Of a stretch of 64,000 bases of DNA, positions 42,840 to 52,850 are shown one piece after another. Origin of the DNA: Epilithonimonas mollis (GTDB lineage: Bacteria > Bacteroidota > Bacteroidia > Flavobacteriales > Weeksellaceae); assembly GCF_900142325.1 (NCBI RefSeq), contig NZ_FRAM01000002.1, positions 806,001 through 870,000 on the forward strand, in the 5' to 3' direction. Position numbers and translations under genes: made by a program. The notes below the pieces were generated by a model that saw only the letters and a program-made list of their open reading frames with translations, had not been told where the DNA came from and did not search any database. Each line of letters begins with the position of its first letter. Positions within the stretch are counted from its first letter, which is position 1.

Positions 42840-42873
42840 CAAATCCGAAATCTTAAAATTTCGGATTTGTTTT
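42840..42873 (+). terminator. Terminator between small protein and polysaccharide locus
   Basis: Twelve-pair stem CAAATCCGAAAT (42840-42851) / ATTTCGGATTTG (42858-42869), then Ts. It ends just before the pglC-like start codon. Confidence 0.88.
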
Positions 42874-42879
42874 GTCGAT

Positions 42880-43485
42880 ATGTATAAAATTTTTTTTAAG
42901 CCTTTTTTTGATTTCATATTTTCATTTTTACTTCTTTTGATACTATCGCCGGTATTTGTTGTGATTATCATTTTATTATATTTTTTTAATCAGAAGAATG
43001 TTTTTTTTCTTCAGAGTCGCCCTGGGAAAAATGATAAGGTCTTTCGGATTATCAAATTCAAGACCATGACTGATGAGAGAGATGGAGATGGTGTGCTTCT
43101 GCCAGATGAGATCCGACTGACAAAAATGGGCAAATTTGTAAGAAAGACATCATTGGACGAATTGCCACAGCTGCTGAATGTTTTGAAAGGCGATATGAGT
43201 TTCATTGGTCCGCGCCCGTTATTGGTTAGCTATCTTGAATTATATAACGCCGAACAGAAAAGAAGACATCATATAAAACCGGGCATTACCGGCTGGGCAC
43301 AAGTGAACGGACGAAATGCAATCACATGGCAGCAAAAATTTATTTTTGATGTTTACTATGTGGATAACATAAGTTTTTTAATGGATGTTAAAATTGTTCT
43401 GCTGACGATAAAAAAAGTGCTTAAATCTGAAGGTATCAATACGGCTGGAAAGGCAACAACAGAAAGTTTTAAAGGGAATGAATAA
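42880..43485 (+). CDS. PglC-like initiating phosphoglycosyl transferase
   Basis: The protein moves a sugar phosphate from UDP-sugar to undecaprenyl phosphate at the inner membrane, starting glycan assembly. The 201 residues fit the small monotopic PglC type: one N-terminal membrane helix (residues 8-36), then [36 protein letters not shown] with the catalytic Asp-Glu pair, and [10 protein letters not shown] and [14 protein letters not shown]. It overlaps the pglD-like gene by eight bases. The neighbours make a diacetamido-trideoxy hexose, so UDP-diNAcBac or a related sugar is the likely substrate, by inference. Confidence 0.88.
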   Translation: MYKIFFKPFFDFIFSFLLLLILSPVFVVIIILLYFFNQKNVFFLQSRPGKNDKVFRIIKFKTMTDERDGDGVLLPDEIRLTKMGKFVRKTSLDELPQLLNVLKGDMSFIGPRPLLVSYLELYNAEQKRRHHIKPGITGWAQVNGRNAITWQQKFIFDVYYVDNISFLMDVKIVLLTIKKVLKSEGINTAGKATTESFKGNE

Positions 43486-44101
43486 GGAGGTTTGTATTTT
43501 AGGAGCAGGTGGCCATGCTAAGGTAGTTATTGAGATTGCGGAACTCTCGGGGTACGAAATAAAACAGGTTTTTGACCAAGATGCTGATGTTGAAAAAATA
43601 TTACAGTATTCTGTTTCCAATGATTTGGTGTCTCTTTCGCATATGGATAATGTATTCTATGCGCTTGGCAATAATCAAAGCAGGAAAAATAATTCTATTA
43701 AATATAATTCTGCCGGTTTTAATCTGATTCACCCATCTGCTATTCTTTCTAGAAATATTTTTTTTGGTAAGGGAAATGCAGTGATGGCAGGTGTCGTGAT
43801 TAACTCATCTGTCAGAATCGGAAACCATTGCATCATTAATACAGCTGCGTGTATTGACCATGATTGTGAGATTGGGGATTTTGCTCATATCTCGCCTAAT
43901 GTGGCTCTGGCAGGAAACGTAAGGGTGCTGGAGGGTGCTCAGGTTGGCATTGGAGCTTCTGTAAAACAAAATATAACCATCGGAAGGTGGTCGGTGGTGG
44001 GAGCAGGCGCAGTAGTGGTAAAAGATATACCAGACCATTGTATTGCTGTTGGAAATCCTGCAAGAATTATAAAAAATAATTCTAATAATAGTTTTAATTA
44101 A
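43478..44101 (+). CDS. PglD-like sugar N-acetyltransferase
   Basis: The N-terminal Rossmann-like part opens with [12 protein letters not shown], the UDP-sugar-binding signature of PglD (residues 6-17). A left-handed beta-helix of hexapeptide repeats follows from about residue 85 ([37 protein letters not shown]). The catalytic-type His lies in DHDCEIG. PglD acetylates the 4-amino group of UDP-4-amino-4,6-dideoxy-GlcNAc. The gene sits between the transferase that uses the product and the aminotransferase that makes the substrate. Family call is strong; exact sugar is inferred. Confidence 0.88.
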   Translation: MNKEVCILGAGGHAKVVIEIAELSGYEIKQVFDQDADVEKILQYSVSNDLVSLSHMDNVFYALGNNQSRKNNSIKYNSAGFNLIHPSAILSRNIFFGKGNAVMAGVVINSSVRIGNHCIINTAACIDHDCEIGDFAHISPNVALAGNVRVLEGAQVGIGASVKQNITIGRWSVVGAGAVVVKDIPDHCIAVGNPARIIKNNSNNSFN

Positions 44102-44118
44102 AATATGTTAAATTATAG

Positions 44119-44126
44119 TAACTTTG
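44119..44126 (+). promoter_or_regulatory. -7 box before pglE-like gene
   Basis: TAACTTTG, 52 bases before the start codon. Suggests an internal promoter; no -33 box is clear. Confidence 0.35.
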
Positions 44127-44178
44127 CACAAGAATCAATTTATAATAAACTATTAATCATCTATATTATTTTATCTGA

Positions 44179-45309
44179 ATGAAATCTAAAATATGGCTTT
44201 CTTCTCCACATATGGGTGGTGGAGAATTAAAATATGTTCAGGAAGCATTTGACCAGAATTGGGTTGCACCATTGGGTAAAAATGTTGATGAATTTGAAGT
44301 GTCGATCCAGAATTACATTGGCGAAGATAAACTTGTTGCAGCATTAAGCTCAGGAACAGCTGCGCTACATTTAGCATTGATACAGCTGGGCGTTGGTCCT
44401 GGCGATGAGGTTATATGCCAGTCATTCACATTTTCTGCATCTGCAAATCCAATTAAATATCTTGGAGCGACTCCTGTCTTTGTAGATTCTGACAAAAAAA
44501 ACTGGAATATGTCTCCCGCATATCTGGAAGAAGCTATACAGGACCGAATCAAAAATAATAAGAAACCAAAAGCTGTAATTGTTGTTCATCTTTATGGCAT
44601 GCCAGCTATGATGGACGAGCTTGGTGCTATTTGTGAAAAATATGAAATACCTTTGGTAGAGGATAGTGCGGAGGCATTAGGCTCTACTTATAAGGACAGG
44701 AAATGTGGAACGTTTGGTGAATTTGCTATTTTGTCTTTCAACGGCAACAAGATTATCACAACTTCGGGAGGAGGAGCTTTGGTAATATCTACAAAGGAAC
44801 AAAAGGATAAAACGATTTTTCTCTCAACGCAGGCAAGAGACAATGCGCCACATTACCAGCACTCCGAGATTGGTTACAACTACAGACTGAGCAATATCTC
44901 TGCAGGAATTGGGAGAGGACAAATGGAGGTTTTGGATAACAGGGTTCAGAAAAGACGGGAAATTAATGTTTTTTATAAAGAACTATTTTCAAATATCGAA
45001 GCCGTAGATGTTTTTTCAGAAACTGATTCTGATTTCTTTTCCAACCATTGGCTGACAAGCATCACCCTGAATGGTTCTTCGAAAAAAACAAATCATGATT
45101 TAATGTCTGCTTTCGCAGAACAGAATATAGAAACGCGTCCACTTTGGAAGCCGATGCATCTACAGCCAGTTTTTAAAGATTGTCCGTACTACGGAGAAAC
45201 TGTATCTGAAGATTTATTCGGTGCCGGATTATGCCTTCCTTCGGGATCTAATTTAACAAATGATGATAAAAACAGACTATATGATGTTATAAGCAATTAC
45301 GAATTTTAA
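44179..45309 (+). CDS. PglE-like DegT/DnrJ/EryC1/StrS sugar aminotransferase
   Basis: The enzyme transfers an amino group from glutamate to a 4-keto nucleotide sugar. The 376 residues include WVAPLGKNVDEFE, SSGTAALHLAL, DEVICQSFTFSASANPI, VEDSAEALGSTY, and SFNGNKIITTSGGGAL with the PLP lysine in NGNK. Within DegT enzymes, this set most resembles the PglE group, and it lies directly between the PglD- and PglF-like genes, which supports a UDP-bacillosamine-type route. Sugar identity is inferred. Confidence 0.88.
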   Translation: MKSKIWLSSPHMGGGELKYVQEAFDQNWVAPLGKNVDEFEVSIQNYIGEDKLVAALSSGTAALHLALIQLGVGPGDEVICQSFTFSASANPIKYLGATPVFVDSDKKNWNMSPAYLEEAIQDRIKNNKKPKAVIVVHLYGMPAMMDELGAICEKYEIPLVEDSAEALGSTYKDRKCGTFGEFAILSFNGNKIITTSGGGALVISTKEQKDKTIFLSTQARDNAPHYQHSEIGYNYRLSNISAGIGRGQMEVLDNRVQKRREINVFYKELFSNIEAVDVFSETDSDFFSNHWLTSITLNGSSKKTNHDLMSAFAEQNIETRPLWKPMHLQPVFKDCPYYGETVSEDLFGAGLCLPSGSNLTNDDKNRLYDVISNYEF

Positions 45310-45326
45310 ATAACTAACCAAAAAAA

Positions 45327-47258
45327 ATGGATAAGTTCAGAAATCTTAAAAGATTTTCACTTAACGACAATGTATTGGATCTTGTAGACCTCAAATTTTT
45401 ACCAAGATGGGTCATATTAGTTATTGACATACTGATCATCATTGCATCACTTTTTGTTTCTCATTTACTGATACTGGGTCTGGATGTGAAACACTATAAA
45501 GTTTTTCCTTTGTTCTATGTCTTTATATTTCTCGTGACAACCAATGTTTTGTTCATGTACATATTCAAGACATATCTGGGCGTTATCAGACATTCCACCT
45601 TTGTTGATCTTTTTAAAATTTTTCTTGCGAATCTTTGCAGCATTGTAACTATATTATTTATTAATTATTCTTTTTATCTTGCTTCTGATCAAAAGCTGAT
45701 ACTGATTCCGTTTTTAGGCTTTTACTTTGCAATTTCATGTCTGTTTTTATTTGTATTCAGGCTTTGTGTCAAAGGTGTTTTTAATATCATCAAAGAAAAT
45801 AAACGCAGCTCCAGCAGGAAAAAAATATATATATTGGGTGATGACGACACCTCTGTTGCCATTGCACAGGTAATCCTTTCTAATCCGAATTTACCTTTTG
45901 ATATTCAGGGTTTTATATCTTATCATGATAAGAGACTTAGTATTAAACTGTTGGATAAAAGAATAGTATCTAAACAAACTTTTATCAGTAATCTGGCAAA
46001 AGGAATCAAGGAGGTTGAAGGTGTTCTGGTTATTAAGGAAGCATTGTTAAAAGAAGAACTTGATTTTTGGGTTAATCTGTTTTTGGAGTATAACCTTAAA
46101 ATCTACAAGGCCCCATCGATGCAAAAACTGCGCAATAATGATATTATCAACAATATAAAGACTATCCAGATAGAAGATCTCCTTAACAGAAAACAGATCA
46201 AACTGGATAATATGGAGGTGAAGAAAAGACACTTTCAGAAAACGATTCTGGTTACCGGCGGGGCAGGTTCTATTGGAGGAGAAATTGTGAAGCAGGTCGC
46301 ACTTCTGGAGCCGCTGCAAATTGTCATTCTTGATCAGTCTGAAACCCCGCTTTATGATTCCGAATTGGAAATGCGGGAGTTGTATCCTCACATTAATTTT
46401 AAATTTGTCCTTGCTGATATTTCTAATCTAAGCCGTCTAGAACCCTTATTCAAGAAATATAATTTCTCGATGGTTTATCACGCTGCGGCCTACAAACATG
46501 TTCCGCTTGTAGAAGATAATCCGCATGAAGCTGTTCTTGTTAATGTATTAGGTACAAAAAATCTGGCACTTTTATCCAGCAAATATAGTGTGAACCGATT
46601 CGTGATGGTTTCAACTGACAAAGCCGTCAACCCTACGAATGTAATGGGTGCATCAAAGCGTGTTGCAGAATTATTTGTCCAGTCATTACAGAATCTGGAA
46701 GGTAATACTACCAAATTTATCACCACAAGGTTTGGTAATGTGCTTGGATCCAACGGATCTGTGATTCCTCATTTCAGAAAACAGATAGAAAAAGGTGGCC
46801 CTGTTACTATAACACATCCTGATATTGTGCGGTATTTCATGACGATAGCAGAGGCTTGTGAGCTGGTTTTGCATGCCGGAACAATGGGAGTTGGCGGTGA
46901 GATATATGTTTTTGATATGGGTGATCCTGTGAGAATTCTGGAACTTGCAAAACGAATGATAAAACTTTCCGGCTTCGAACCGGAACTTGATATAAAGATT
47001 ATTTATACAGGTTTGAGACCTGGTGAAAAATTATATGAGGAACTTTTGAGTGATGATACCAAGACACTTCCTACATCACACGAAAAAATAATGATTTCGA
47101 AAGACCCGTCTATGCCTTTTTCAGAAATAGATGAGATGACGGACGTCGTGATCGATTATTCCAAAAGAGAAGAGAAGCAAGAAATTGTGAAAGTTCTAAA
47201 ATGCATAGTAAAAGAATTTAAAAGCAATAATTCTATCTACGAATCGTTAGATAAATAA
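45327..47258 (+). CDS. PglF/CapD-like UDP-GlcNAc 4,6-dehydratase
   Basis: The 643-residue membrane dehydratase has four N-terminal transmembrane segments (about 28-145), a first nucleotide-binding-like region, and a C-terminal SDR domain. The NAD site is VTGGAGSIGGE (residue 309 onward). The catalytic stretch STDKAVNPTNVMGASKR has the Met-for-Tyr change usual in this group. The C terminus has GLRPGEKLYEEL. It makes the 4-keto-6-deoxy sugar that PglE aminates. Order in the locus is C, D, E, F: the full bacillosamine-type set. Confidence 0.9.
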   Translation: MDKFRNLKRFSLNDNVLDLVDLKFLPRWVILVIDILIIIASLFVSHLLILGLDVKHYKVFPLFYVFIFLVTTNVLFMYIFKTYLGVIRHSTFVDLFKIFLANLCSIVTILFINYSFYLASDQKLILIPFLGFYFAISCLFLFVFRLCVKGVFNIIKENKRSSSRKKIYILGDDDTSVAIAQVILSNPNLPFDIQGFISYHDKRLSIKLLDKRIVSKQTFISNLAKGIKEVEGVLVIKEALLKEELDFWVNLFLEYNLKIYKAPSMQKLRNNDIINNIKTIQIEDLLNRKQIKLDNMEVKKRHFQKTILVTGGAGSIGGEIVKQVALLEPLQIVILDQSETPLYDSELEMRELYPHINFKFVLADISNLSRLEPLFKKYNFSMVYHAAAYKHVPLVEDNPHEAVLVNVLGTKNLALLSSKYSVNRFVMVSTDKAVNPTNVMGASKRVAELFVQSLQNLEGNTTKFITTRFGNVLGSNGSVIPHFRKQIEKGGPVTITHPDIVRYFMTIAEACELVLHAGTMGVGGEIYVFDMGDPVRILELAKRMIKLSGFEPELDIKIIYTGLRPGEKLYEELLSDDTKTLPTSHEKIMISKDPSMPFSEIDEMTDVVIDYSKREEKQEIVKVLKCIVKEFKSNNSIYESLDK

Positions 47259-47265
47259 GAATTCC

Positions 47266-47273
47266 TATATTTG
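47266..47273 (+). promoter_or_regulatory. -7 box before the Wza-like gene
   Basis: TATATTTG followed by GC, 26 bases before the start codon, suggests a separate transcript for the export genes. Confidence 0.5.
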
Positions 47274-47299
47274 CAAACCTTCAGTTAAGAATTATATTT

Positions 47300-48103
47300 A
47301 TGAGAAGAGCTTTATCCATAGTTTTTATGGCTTCATTATTTTGTATTATATTTTCATGTAAAGTAAAAGAGGATATCGATTACATGAAGAATATAGAACA
47401 AACAGCAATTCAAACGTCTATACAGACTTCTAATTTTACAATTCAGCCCGGCGACCAATTGGTAATAACTGTATCGGCAAAGGATAATGATGTTGTAAAG
47501 CCCTTCAACCAAAATTATTCCTCGGGAGAAGTATCTCAGTTTTCTCTTTCAAGCAGCAACCTTCCTATGCAGGCACAATCTTCTGTATCGGGACCCACTT
47601 ATCTGGTGGATTCAAAAGGAGATATCCTTTTTCCGATCATCGGGAAACTTAATACAAACGGCAAAACAATAGAGCAGCTGAGAGACGAAGTCAAGGAAAG
47701 ATTAAAACAATATGTTAAAGATCCGGGTGTTATCATTAGAAACACTAATTTCAAAGTAACTGTTCTTGGAGAAGTTAGTAGACCAGGGACTTATGTGATT
47801 CCGGATGGTCAGTCGATGACTGTTTTAGGTGTTCTTGGTATGGCGGGTGACCTTACTATATACGGACAGAGAAAAAATGTTTTGGTAATCAGAAATGTTG
47901 ATGGTAATACTACAAAACGGTATATAGATCTTACAAATGCAGAATTGATAAATTCTCCTTTTTATTATATAAAACAGAATGATGTCATTTATGTTTCTCC
48001 TAATAATACTAAGAAAAATTCGTCGGCATTTGGACCTCAGGCAGGGATATTCATATCCATTGCTTCGGTTGTAGTAGGTCTCTTGGCACTTCTTTTCAGA
48101 TAG
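47300..48103 (+). CDS. Wza-like polysaccharide export lipoprotein
   Basis: The 267-residue protein has a lipoprotein signal ending in IIFSC (Cys20). A poly-export domain follows (FTIQPGDQLVITVSAKD to about 150) and then an SLBB domain with KVTVLGEVSRPGTYVIP. A C-terminal membrane segment (about 247-266) resembles the Bacteroidota version rather than the amphipathic helix barrel of E. coli Wza (379 residues). It forms the outer-membrane exit for the polysaccharide and pairs with the Wzc-like kinases that follow by 25 bases. Confidence 0.92.
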   Translation: MRRALSIVFMASLFCIIFSCKVKEDIDYMKNIEQTAIQTSIQTSNFTIQPGDQLVITVSAKDNDVVKPFNQNYSSGEVSQFSLSSSNLPMQAQSSVSGPTYLVDSKGDILFPIIGKLNTNGKTIEQLRDEVKERLKQYVKDPGVIIRNTNFKVTVLGEVSRPGTYVIPDGQSMTVLGVLGMAGDLTIYGQRKNVLVIRNVDGNTTKRYIDLTNAELINSPFYYIKQNDVIYVSPNNTKKNSSAFGPQAGIFISIASVVVGLLALLFR

Positions 48104-48128
48104 TGATTTTTCTGTGATTTTATTTTAA

Positions 48129-50447
48129 ATGGAAAAAGCAAGCAATCAACAGGTTATTGATATTCTGTCTCTCGTTAAGCCTTACCTGTTAAAATGGTAT
48201 TGGTTCATAATAAGCATAGTCTGTTGTCTGCTTATCGGTATCCTGTATATAAAAACTTCTATTCCTGTCTATAATATAAAAAGTTCAGTCCTTATAAAAG
48301 ATACGAAAAAATCTCTGGGAGGTGTTTCTGAATTTGGTATGCTGGAGGGCCTTTCGGGATTCGGTGGTATGAGCACTAATAGTATCGAGAATGAACTTGA
48401 AGTTTTCAAAACTAAAAAACTTTCGCGGGATGTTGTTTCTATAAACAATTTACAAACTGCAATATTCTCTTTATCTGGATTGAGAAAAGTGGAACTTTTC
48501 GGGGATACTTCTCCTTTTAAAATTCTCATTATCAATGAGAAAAAAAATAAAAAATTCCCGAAGAAAAGTTTTGTTATTAACACTATAAATAGTAAAACTA
48601 TACTGGAGTCTGAGGAATTTGGTATCAAAAAAAATGTGCAGTTTGGAAGATCCATCAGTCTTCCTTTTGCAAATATTATCATTGAAAAAAATAAAAATTT
48701 TGATAACGAGAAAGCTGGCGAAATAGGAACAAGCTTCGAAGTCTATTTTTCCACATTAGAATCTGCAACTTCAGCAATTAATAACATGCTGCAAATTGAC
48801 CTTGCCGATAAAGATGCAACGGTTATTGATATTTCCATGAACTATCCTCAGACGGATAAAGCAAAGCTTATAATAAGAAGCCTGATCGATGCCTATAATA
48901 AAGACGCTATTCTTGACAAGAATTCTGAGTCACAAAAAACAAAAGAATTCATAGAAGAAAGGATCAACAAGATATCGAAAGAACTTGGAATTGTAGAATC
49001 CGAAAAAGAACAGTTTAAAACAGCAAACAAGATCACGGATATCCTTACAGAAACCAGGGTTAATCTCGAACTCTCTTCGGAAGCCAAAAAAAAACAGCTT
49101 GAGCTGACTTCCCAGTTGGATCTTACCAACGATCTTATCGCTTATGTCAGAAAACAAAGTGATTTTCAGGTTTTGCCAAGCAATATCGGACTTGATAATT
49201 CTGAATCTAATAATGTTATCGGGGCTTATAACAAGATGATCATGGAAAGAGACAGGTTATTGGAAAATGCCACTTCACAAAACCCACTTGTGGTCGAAGT
49301 GACCCAGAAGATCAATTCTTTGAAAAAATCTTTGCAAGAGTCTCTTTTGAAAAATAAAACAGGTCTGCAGCTTGCCTTGGACGAGTATCAGGGTGAGCAG
49401 AATAAAATCGATTCCAGAATTACAAAAGTACCTTTGCAGGAAAAGCTTTTCAGAAGCCTTGAAAGGCAACAGCAGATCAAGGAAAATCTCTATCTGGTAT
49501 TACTTCAGAAACGGGAAGAAACTGCAATATCACTGGCAGTTGTCGCACCAAAGGCAAGAATTGTAGAACCTCCGGTGATAGGAGATAAACCGGTTTCTCC
49601 CAAAAAAATGATTATTTTATTAGGATGTTTGGTAATTGGAGCTTTGGTGCCTTTTGTCTTCATCTATTTAAAACAATTTCTAAATAATAAAATAATTGAT
49701 AAAAATGATCTGAAAACACTGTCTTCTATACCCGTATTGGCAGAGATACCTTCTATTAAGAAAAATATTGACCATTTGGTCAAGCAAAATGACTTTTCCC
49801 AGCTGGCAGAATCGTTCAGGATTCTCATTACAAATATGGGATTTATGCTGGATAGTGGCTTGAAGTCTAAGGTTATTTATGTAACTTCCTCCATAAAAGG
49901 AGAAGGTAAAACTTTTGTATCGATGAATCTGGCACTGACATTGTCCAATTTCAGTAAGATTGTTATAATAGGAGCTGATATAAGAAATCCGCAGCTTCAA
50001 CGATATCAGAATCGTAAGAAATCGGAAATCGGCCTGTCTGAGTTTTTATATGATTCCAGTATACAACCGCAGGATGTGATATTTAAAAATCCTGTAAGTG
50101 ATGCTTCTGATATAATTTATTCTGGCAATATTCCGCCTAATCCTACAGAGTTGTTGAAAAATGGAAGATTGGGAGTTTTACTGGATTTTCTTAAGACTGA
50201 ATATGAATATATCATCATAGATACTGCACCTTTGCTTTTGGTGACAGACACACTGACAATTTCAAACTATGCAGATTTGAAGTTGTATGTAACAAGATCC
50301 AACTATACTGGGAAATCGCTTATCGAATTTGCTAATGAACTGGTGGATACTGGAAAGTTAGATAATGTGGCTTTTGTTCTCAATGATGTTGAGAATCAAA
50401 ACTTCGGTTATGGTAATAAATATGGCTATGGCTATAATAATAAATAA
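48129..50447 (+). CDS. Wzc-like polysaccharide co-polymerase / tyrosine kinase, copy 1
   Basis: The 772 residues have a Wzz-type N-terminal region with membrane segments near 25-50 and 495-520, a periplasmic coiled-coil part (about 270-450) and a BY-kinase domain from about 545. Walker A is SSIKGEGKTFVS with Lys594, Walker A' reads IIGADIRNP, and Walker B IIIDTAPLLLVTD. The C terminus is tyrosine-rich (FGYGNKYGYGYNNK), the autophosphorylation cluster. It controls chain length and export. The first Asp of the A' DxDxR motif is Gly here, as in copy 2. No Wzb phosphatase gene is nearby. Confidence 0.93.
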   Translation: MEKASNQQVIDILSLVKPYLLKWYWFIISIVCCLLIGILYIKTSIPVYNIKSSVLIKDTKKSLGGVSEFGMLEGLSGFGGMSTNSIENELEVFKTKKLSRDVVSINNLQTAIFSLSGLRKVELFGDTSPFKILIINEKKNKKFPKKSFVINTINSKTILESEEFGIKKNVQFGRSISLPFANIIIEKNKNFDNEKAGEIGTSFEVYFSTLESATSAINNMLQIDLADKDATVIDISMNYPQTDKAKLIIRSLIDAYNKDAILDKNSESQKTKEFIEERINKISKELGIVESEKEQFKTANKITDILTETRVNLELSSEAKKKQLELTSQLDLTNDLIAYVRKQSDFQVLPSNIGLDNSESNNVIGAYNKMIMERDRLLENATSQNPLVVEVTQKINSLKKSLQESLLKNKTGLQLALDEYQGEQNKIDSRITKVPLQEKLFRSLERQQQIKENLYLVLLQKREETAISLAVVAPKARIVEPPVIGDKPVSPKKMIILLGCLVIGALVPFVFIYLKQFLNNKIIDKNDLKTLSSIPVLAEIPSIKKNIDHLVKQNDFSQLAESFRILITNMGFMLDSGLKSKVIYVTSSIKGEGKTFVSMNLALTLSNFSKIVIIGADIRNPQLQRYQNRKKSEIGLSEFLYDSSIQPQDVIFKNPVSDASDIIYSGNIPPNPTELLKNGRLGVLLDFLKTEYEYIIIDTAPLLLVTDTLTISNYADLKLYVTRSNYTGKSLIEFANELVDTGKLDNVAFVLNDVENQNFGYGNKYGYGYNNK

Positions 50448-50456
50448 GGTTTTTAA

Positions 50457-52823
50457 ATGGATAACGTAAAGAACAAAGAAGAAGAATTTAATTTAAGAGA
50501 ACTTATAAAACCATATTTAAAGAAATGGTATTGGTTTGTTATTAGTGTTTTTTTGACGCTTGTTTTAGCTGTACTTTATATAAAATTCACTACGCCTGTA
50601 TATAATATAAAATCATCGGTTTTAATAAAAGATGCAAAAAAAATGTCCTCTGCTTCCGGAGATTTTGGAGTATTGGCAGGTCTGGGAGGTTTTGCAGGTA
50701 TGGGAACCAACAGTATCGAAAATGAACTGGAGATATTCAAGTCCAAGAAATTGATTGAAGATGTTGTTGATAACCTGAAGCTGCAGATCAGCATTTTTTC
50801 TAAAGAAGAATTTCATGATGTAGAGCTATATAAGGATACAAATCCGTTCAATGTCATTTTAATAAACGAAAAACTTTACGAAGAGCTCCCAAAGAAGCCT
50901 GTGACGATCGCAATAAAAAATGACAGGATTACACTTTCTTCTGATGAATGGGAAGAAGATATTGTCACAACTTTTAATAAAACCATAAGTCTTCCTTATG
51001 CCAATATTATAATTACAAAGAATCCTAAATTCAATCCTAAGAAAGTAAAGAAAATGGATCTGAAGGATTTTTACTTTACTTTTTCTACAATGGATAACAT
51101 TGTGGAAAGTTACCAGAGAGCTATTGATGTAGATCTGGCCGATAAGGATGCAACTATCATAAGCTTATCCATGATGTATCCGAATAAGGAAAAAGCTATA
51201 GATATTCTTGATGATATTGTAAGAATATATAATGAGTATGCTATTGTTGATAAAAATACGGAATCTAAAAAAACAAAAGATTTTATTGACGAAAGGATCG
51301 TGCTCATTTCAAAAGAATTAGGACAGGTAGAAACAGAAAAAGAAGAATTCAAAAAAACCAACGATATTGTCGACATCCAGTCAGAAGCTAGGCTGAATCT
51401 GCAGATCTCCACGGACGCTGAGAGACAGATATTACAATTAAATACACAGATAGAGTTAGCAAATATGCTGCTGAATTATCTGAATGATCCCAGAAACAGA
51501 TATACTGTCCTGCCTACAAATATCGGTTTTGATCCCACTGCAGCAACTGCTGCAACATCCGGAATCAATTTATATAATGCAGCAATTATTGAAAGAAACC
51601 GTTTGCTGGAGAATGCAACTCCGGAAAACCCTCTCGTGATAGAAAACGGACAGAAGCTGGAGGCCATCAGATCTTCTCTCAGAGAAAGTTTGCTTAGAAG
51701 TAAAAATGCTTTCGAGGTCACTAAAAGTTCTGTTACCGGAGAGAAAAGCAATAGGGATTTTAAAATCAATAAAGTTCCTACACAGGAAAAATTATTCAGA
51801 AATATAGAAAGACAGCAACAGATAAAAGAAAGCCTTTATTTGCTTTTATTGCAAAAAAGAGAAGAAGCTGCAATATCTATGGCTATCACCGGAAGCAAGG
51901 CCAGAGTCGTAGACAATGCCTATGCGCTGAAGAAACCTGTTTCCCCAAAAAAAATGATTTCTGTTTTAGGTGCATTAGTTGCCGGTCTTCTAGTACCTTT
52001 TGCATTTATATATATTAAAGAGTTACTGAATAATAAAATTATAACTAAACACGATCTGGATAGTTTGATGGATTCTGCTGTTCTTGCAGAAATCCCGAGA
52101 GTTGCCAAAAACGATGGTCATCTTATCATGCAGAATGACGTTTCGCCTTTGGCAGAATCGTTCAGGATACTGGTAACAAATGTCAGATTCATGCTGGGGA
52201 AAAAAGATGCGGCGAAAGTTATCTTTGTGACATCTACTATTAAAGGAGAGGGTAAGACTTTTGTTTCCGTCAATCTTTCTTTGGCTATAGCCAATTCTCA
52301 GAATAAAGTATTGGTCATAGGATCTGATATCAGAAATCCACAACTTCAGAGGTACAATCCTGCTATGAAGAATGCGAAAGGATTAACGGAATATCTGTAT
52401 GGCGAGATAAATGATGTTAAATCGATTATTTTCCCAAGCGAGATCAATCCAAACTGCGACTTTATCTATTCAGGAAGTATCCCTCCTAATCCTGCAGATT
52501 TGTTACAGAATGGTAGATACCATAAGCTTCTGGATGCTGTTAAGAACGATTACGATTACGTCATTCTTGACACAGCTCCGCTGATGCTGGTTACGGATTC
52601 TTTCCTTATTTCGGAAGTGGCAGATGTGACCATCTATGTGACAAGATCAGAAACTACAGAAAAAAGCTTCATCGACTTTGCGAATAAAAATATTGCTGCA
52701 AATAAAATTAAAAATGTAGGTTTTGTTCTGAATGATATCCATAAGACTAATTTTGGTTACGGAAACAAGTATGGTTACGGCTACCAGGCGGAGGAAAAAA
52801 AATGGTGGCAATTTTTCAGCTAG
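50457..52823 (+). CDS. Wzc-like polysaccharide co-polymerase / tyrosine kinase, copy 2
   Basis: The 788-residue paralogue of the preceding gene lies 9 bases downstream and is co-linear over its full length. Domains are the same: Wzz-type part, coiled coil, second membrane segment near 510-535, and kinase with Lys600 in GEGKT, A' motif VIGSDIRNP, and Walker B VILDTAPLMLVTD. The tyrosine-rich end YGNKYGYGYQ is followed by EEKKWWQFF, absent from copy 1. The tandem pair may form mixed oligomers or serve two chain lengths, which is inference. Confidence 0.92.
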   Translation: MDNVKNKEEEFNLRELIKPYLKKWYWFVISVFLTLVLAVLYIKFTTPVYNIKSSVLIKDAKKMSSASGDFGVLAGLGGFAGMGTNSIENELEIFKSKKLIEDVVDNLKLQISIFSKEEFHDVELYKDTNPFNVILINEKLYEELPKKPVTIAIKNDRITLSSDEWEEDIVTTFNKTISLPYANIIITKNPKFNPKKVKKMDLKDFYFTFSTMDNIVESYQRAIDVDLADKDATIISLSMMYPNKEKAIDILDDIVRIYNEYAIVDKNTESKKTKDFIDERIVLISKELGQVETEKEEFKKTNDIVDIQSEARLNLQISTDAERQILQLNTQIELANMLLNYLNDPRNRYTVLPTNIGFDPTAATAATSGINLYNAAIIERNRLLENATPENPLVIENGQKLEAIRSSLRESLLRSKNAFEVTKSSVTGEKSNRDFKINKVPTQEKLFRNIERQQQIKESLYLLLLQKREEAAISMAITGSKARVVDNAYALKKPVSPKKMISVLGALVAGLLVPFAFIYIKELLNNKIITKHDLDSLMDSAVLAEIPRVAKNDGHLIMQNDVSPLAESFRILVTNVRFMLGKKDAAKVIFVTSTIKGEGKTFVSVNLSLAIANSQNKVLVIGSDIRNPQLQRYNPAMKNAKGLTEYLYGEINDVKSIIFPSEINPNCDFIYSGSIPPNPADLLQNGRYHKLLDAVKNDYDYVILDTAPLMLVTDSFLISEVADVTIYVTRSETTEKSFIDFANKNIAANKIKNVGFVLNDIHKTNFGYGNKYGYGYQAEEKKWWQFFS

Positions 52824-52850
52824 AGTTAATTCCTAACTACAAAAAAACAA

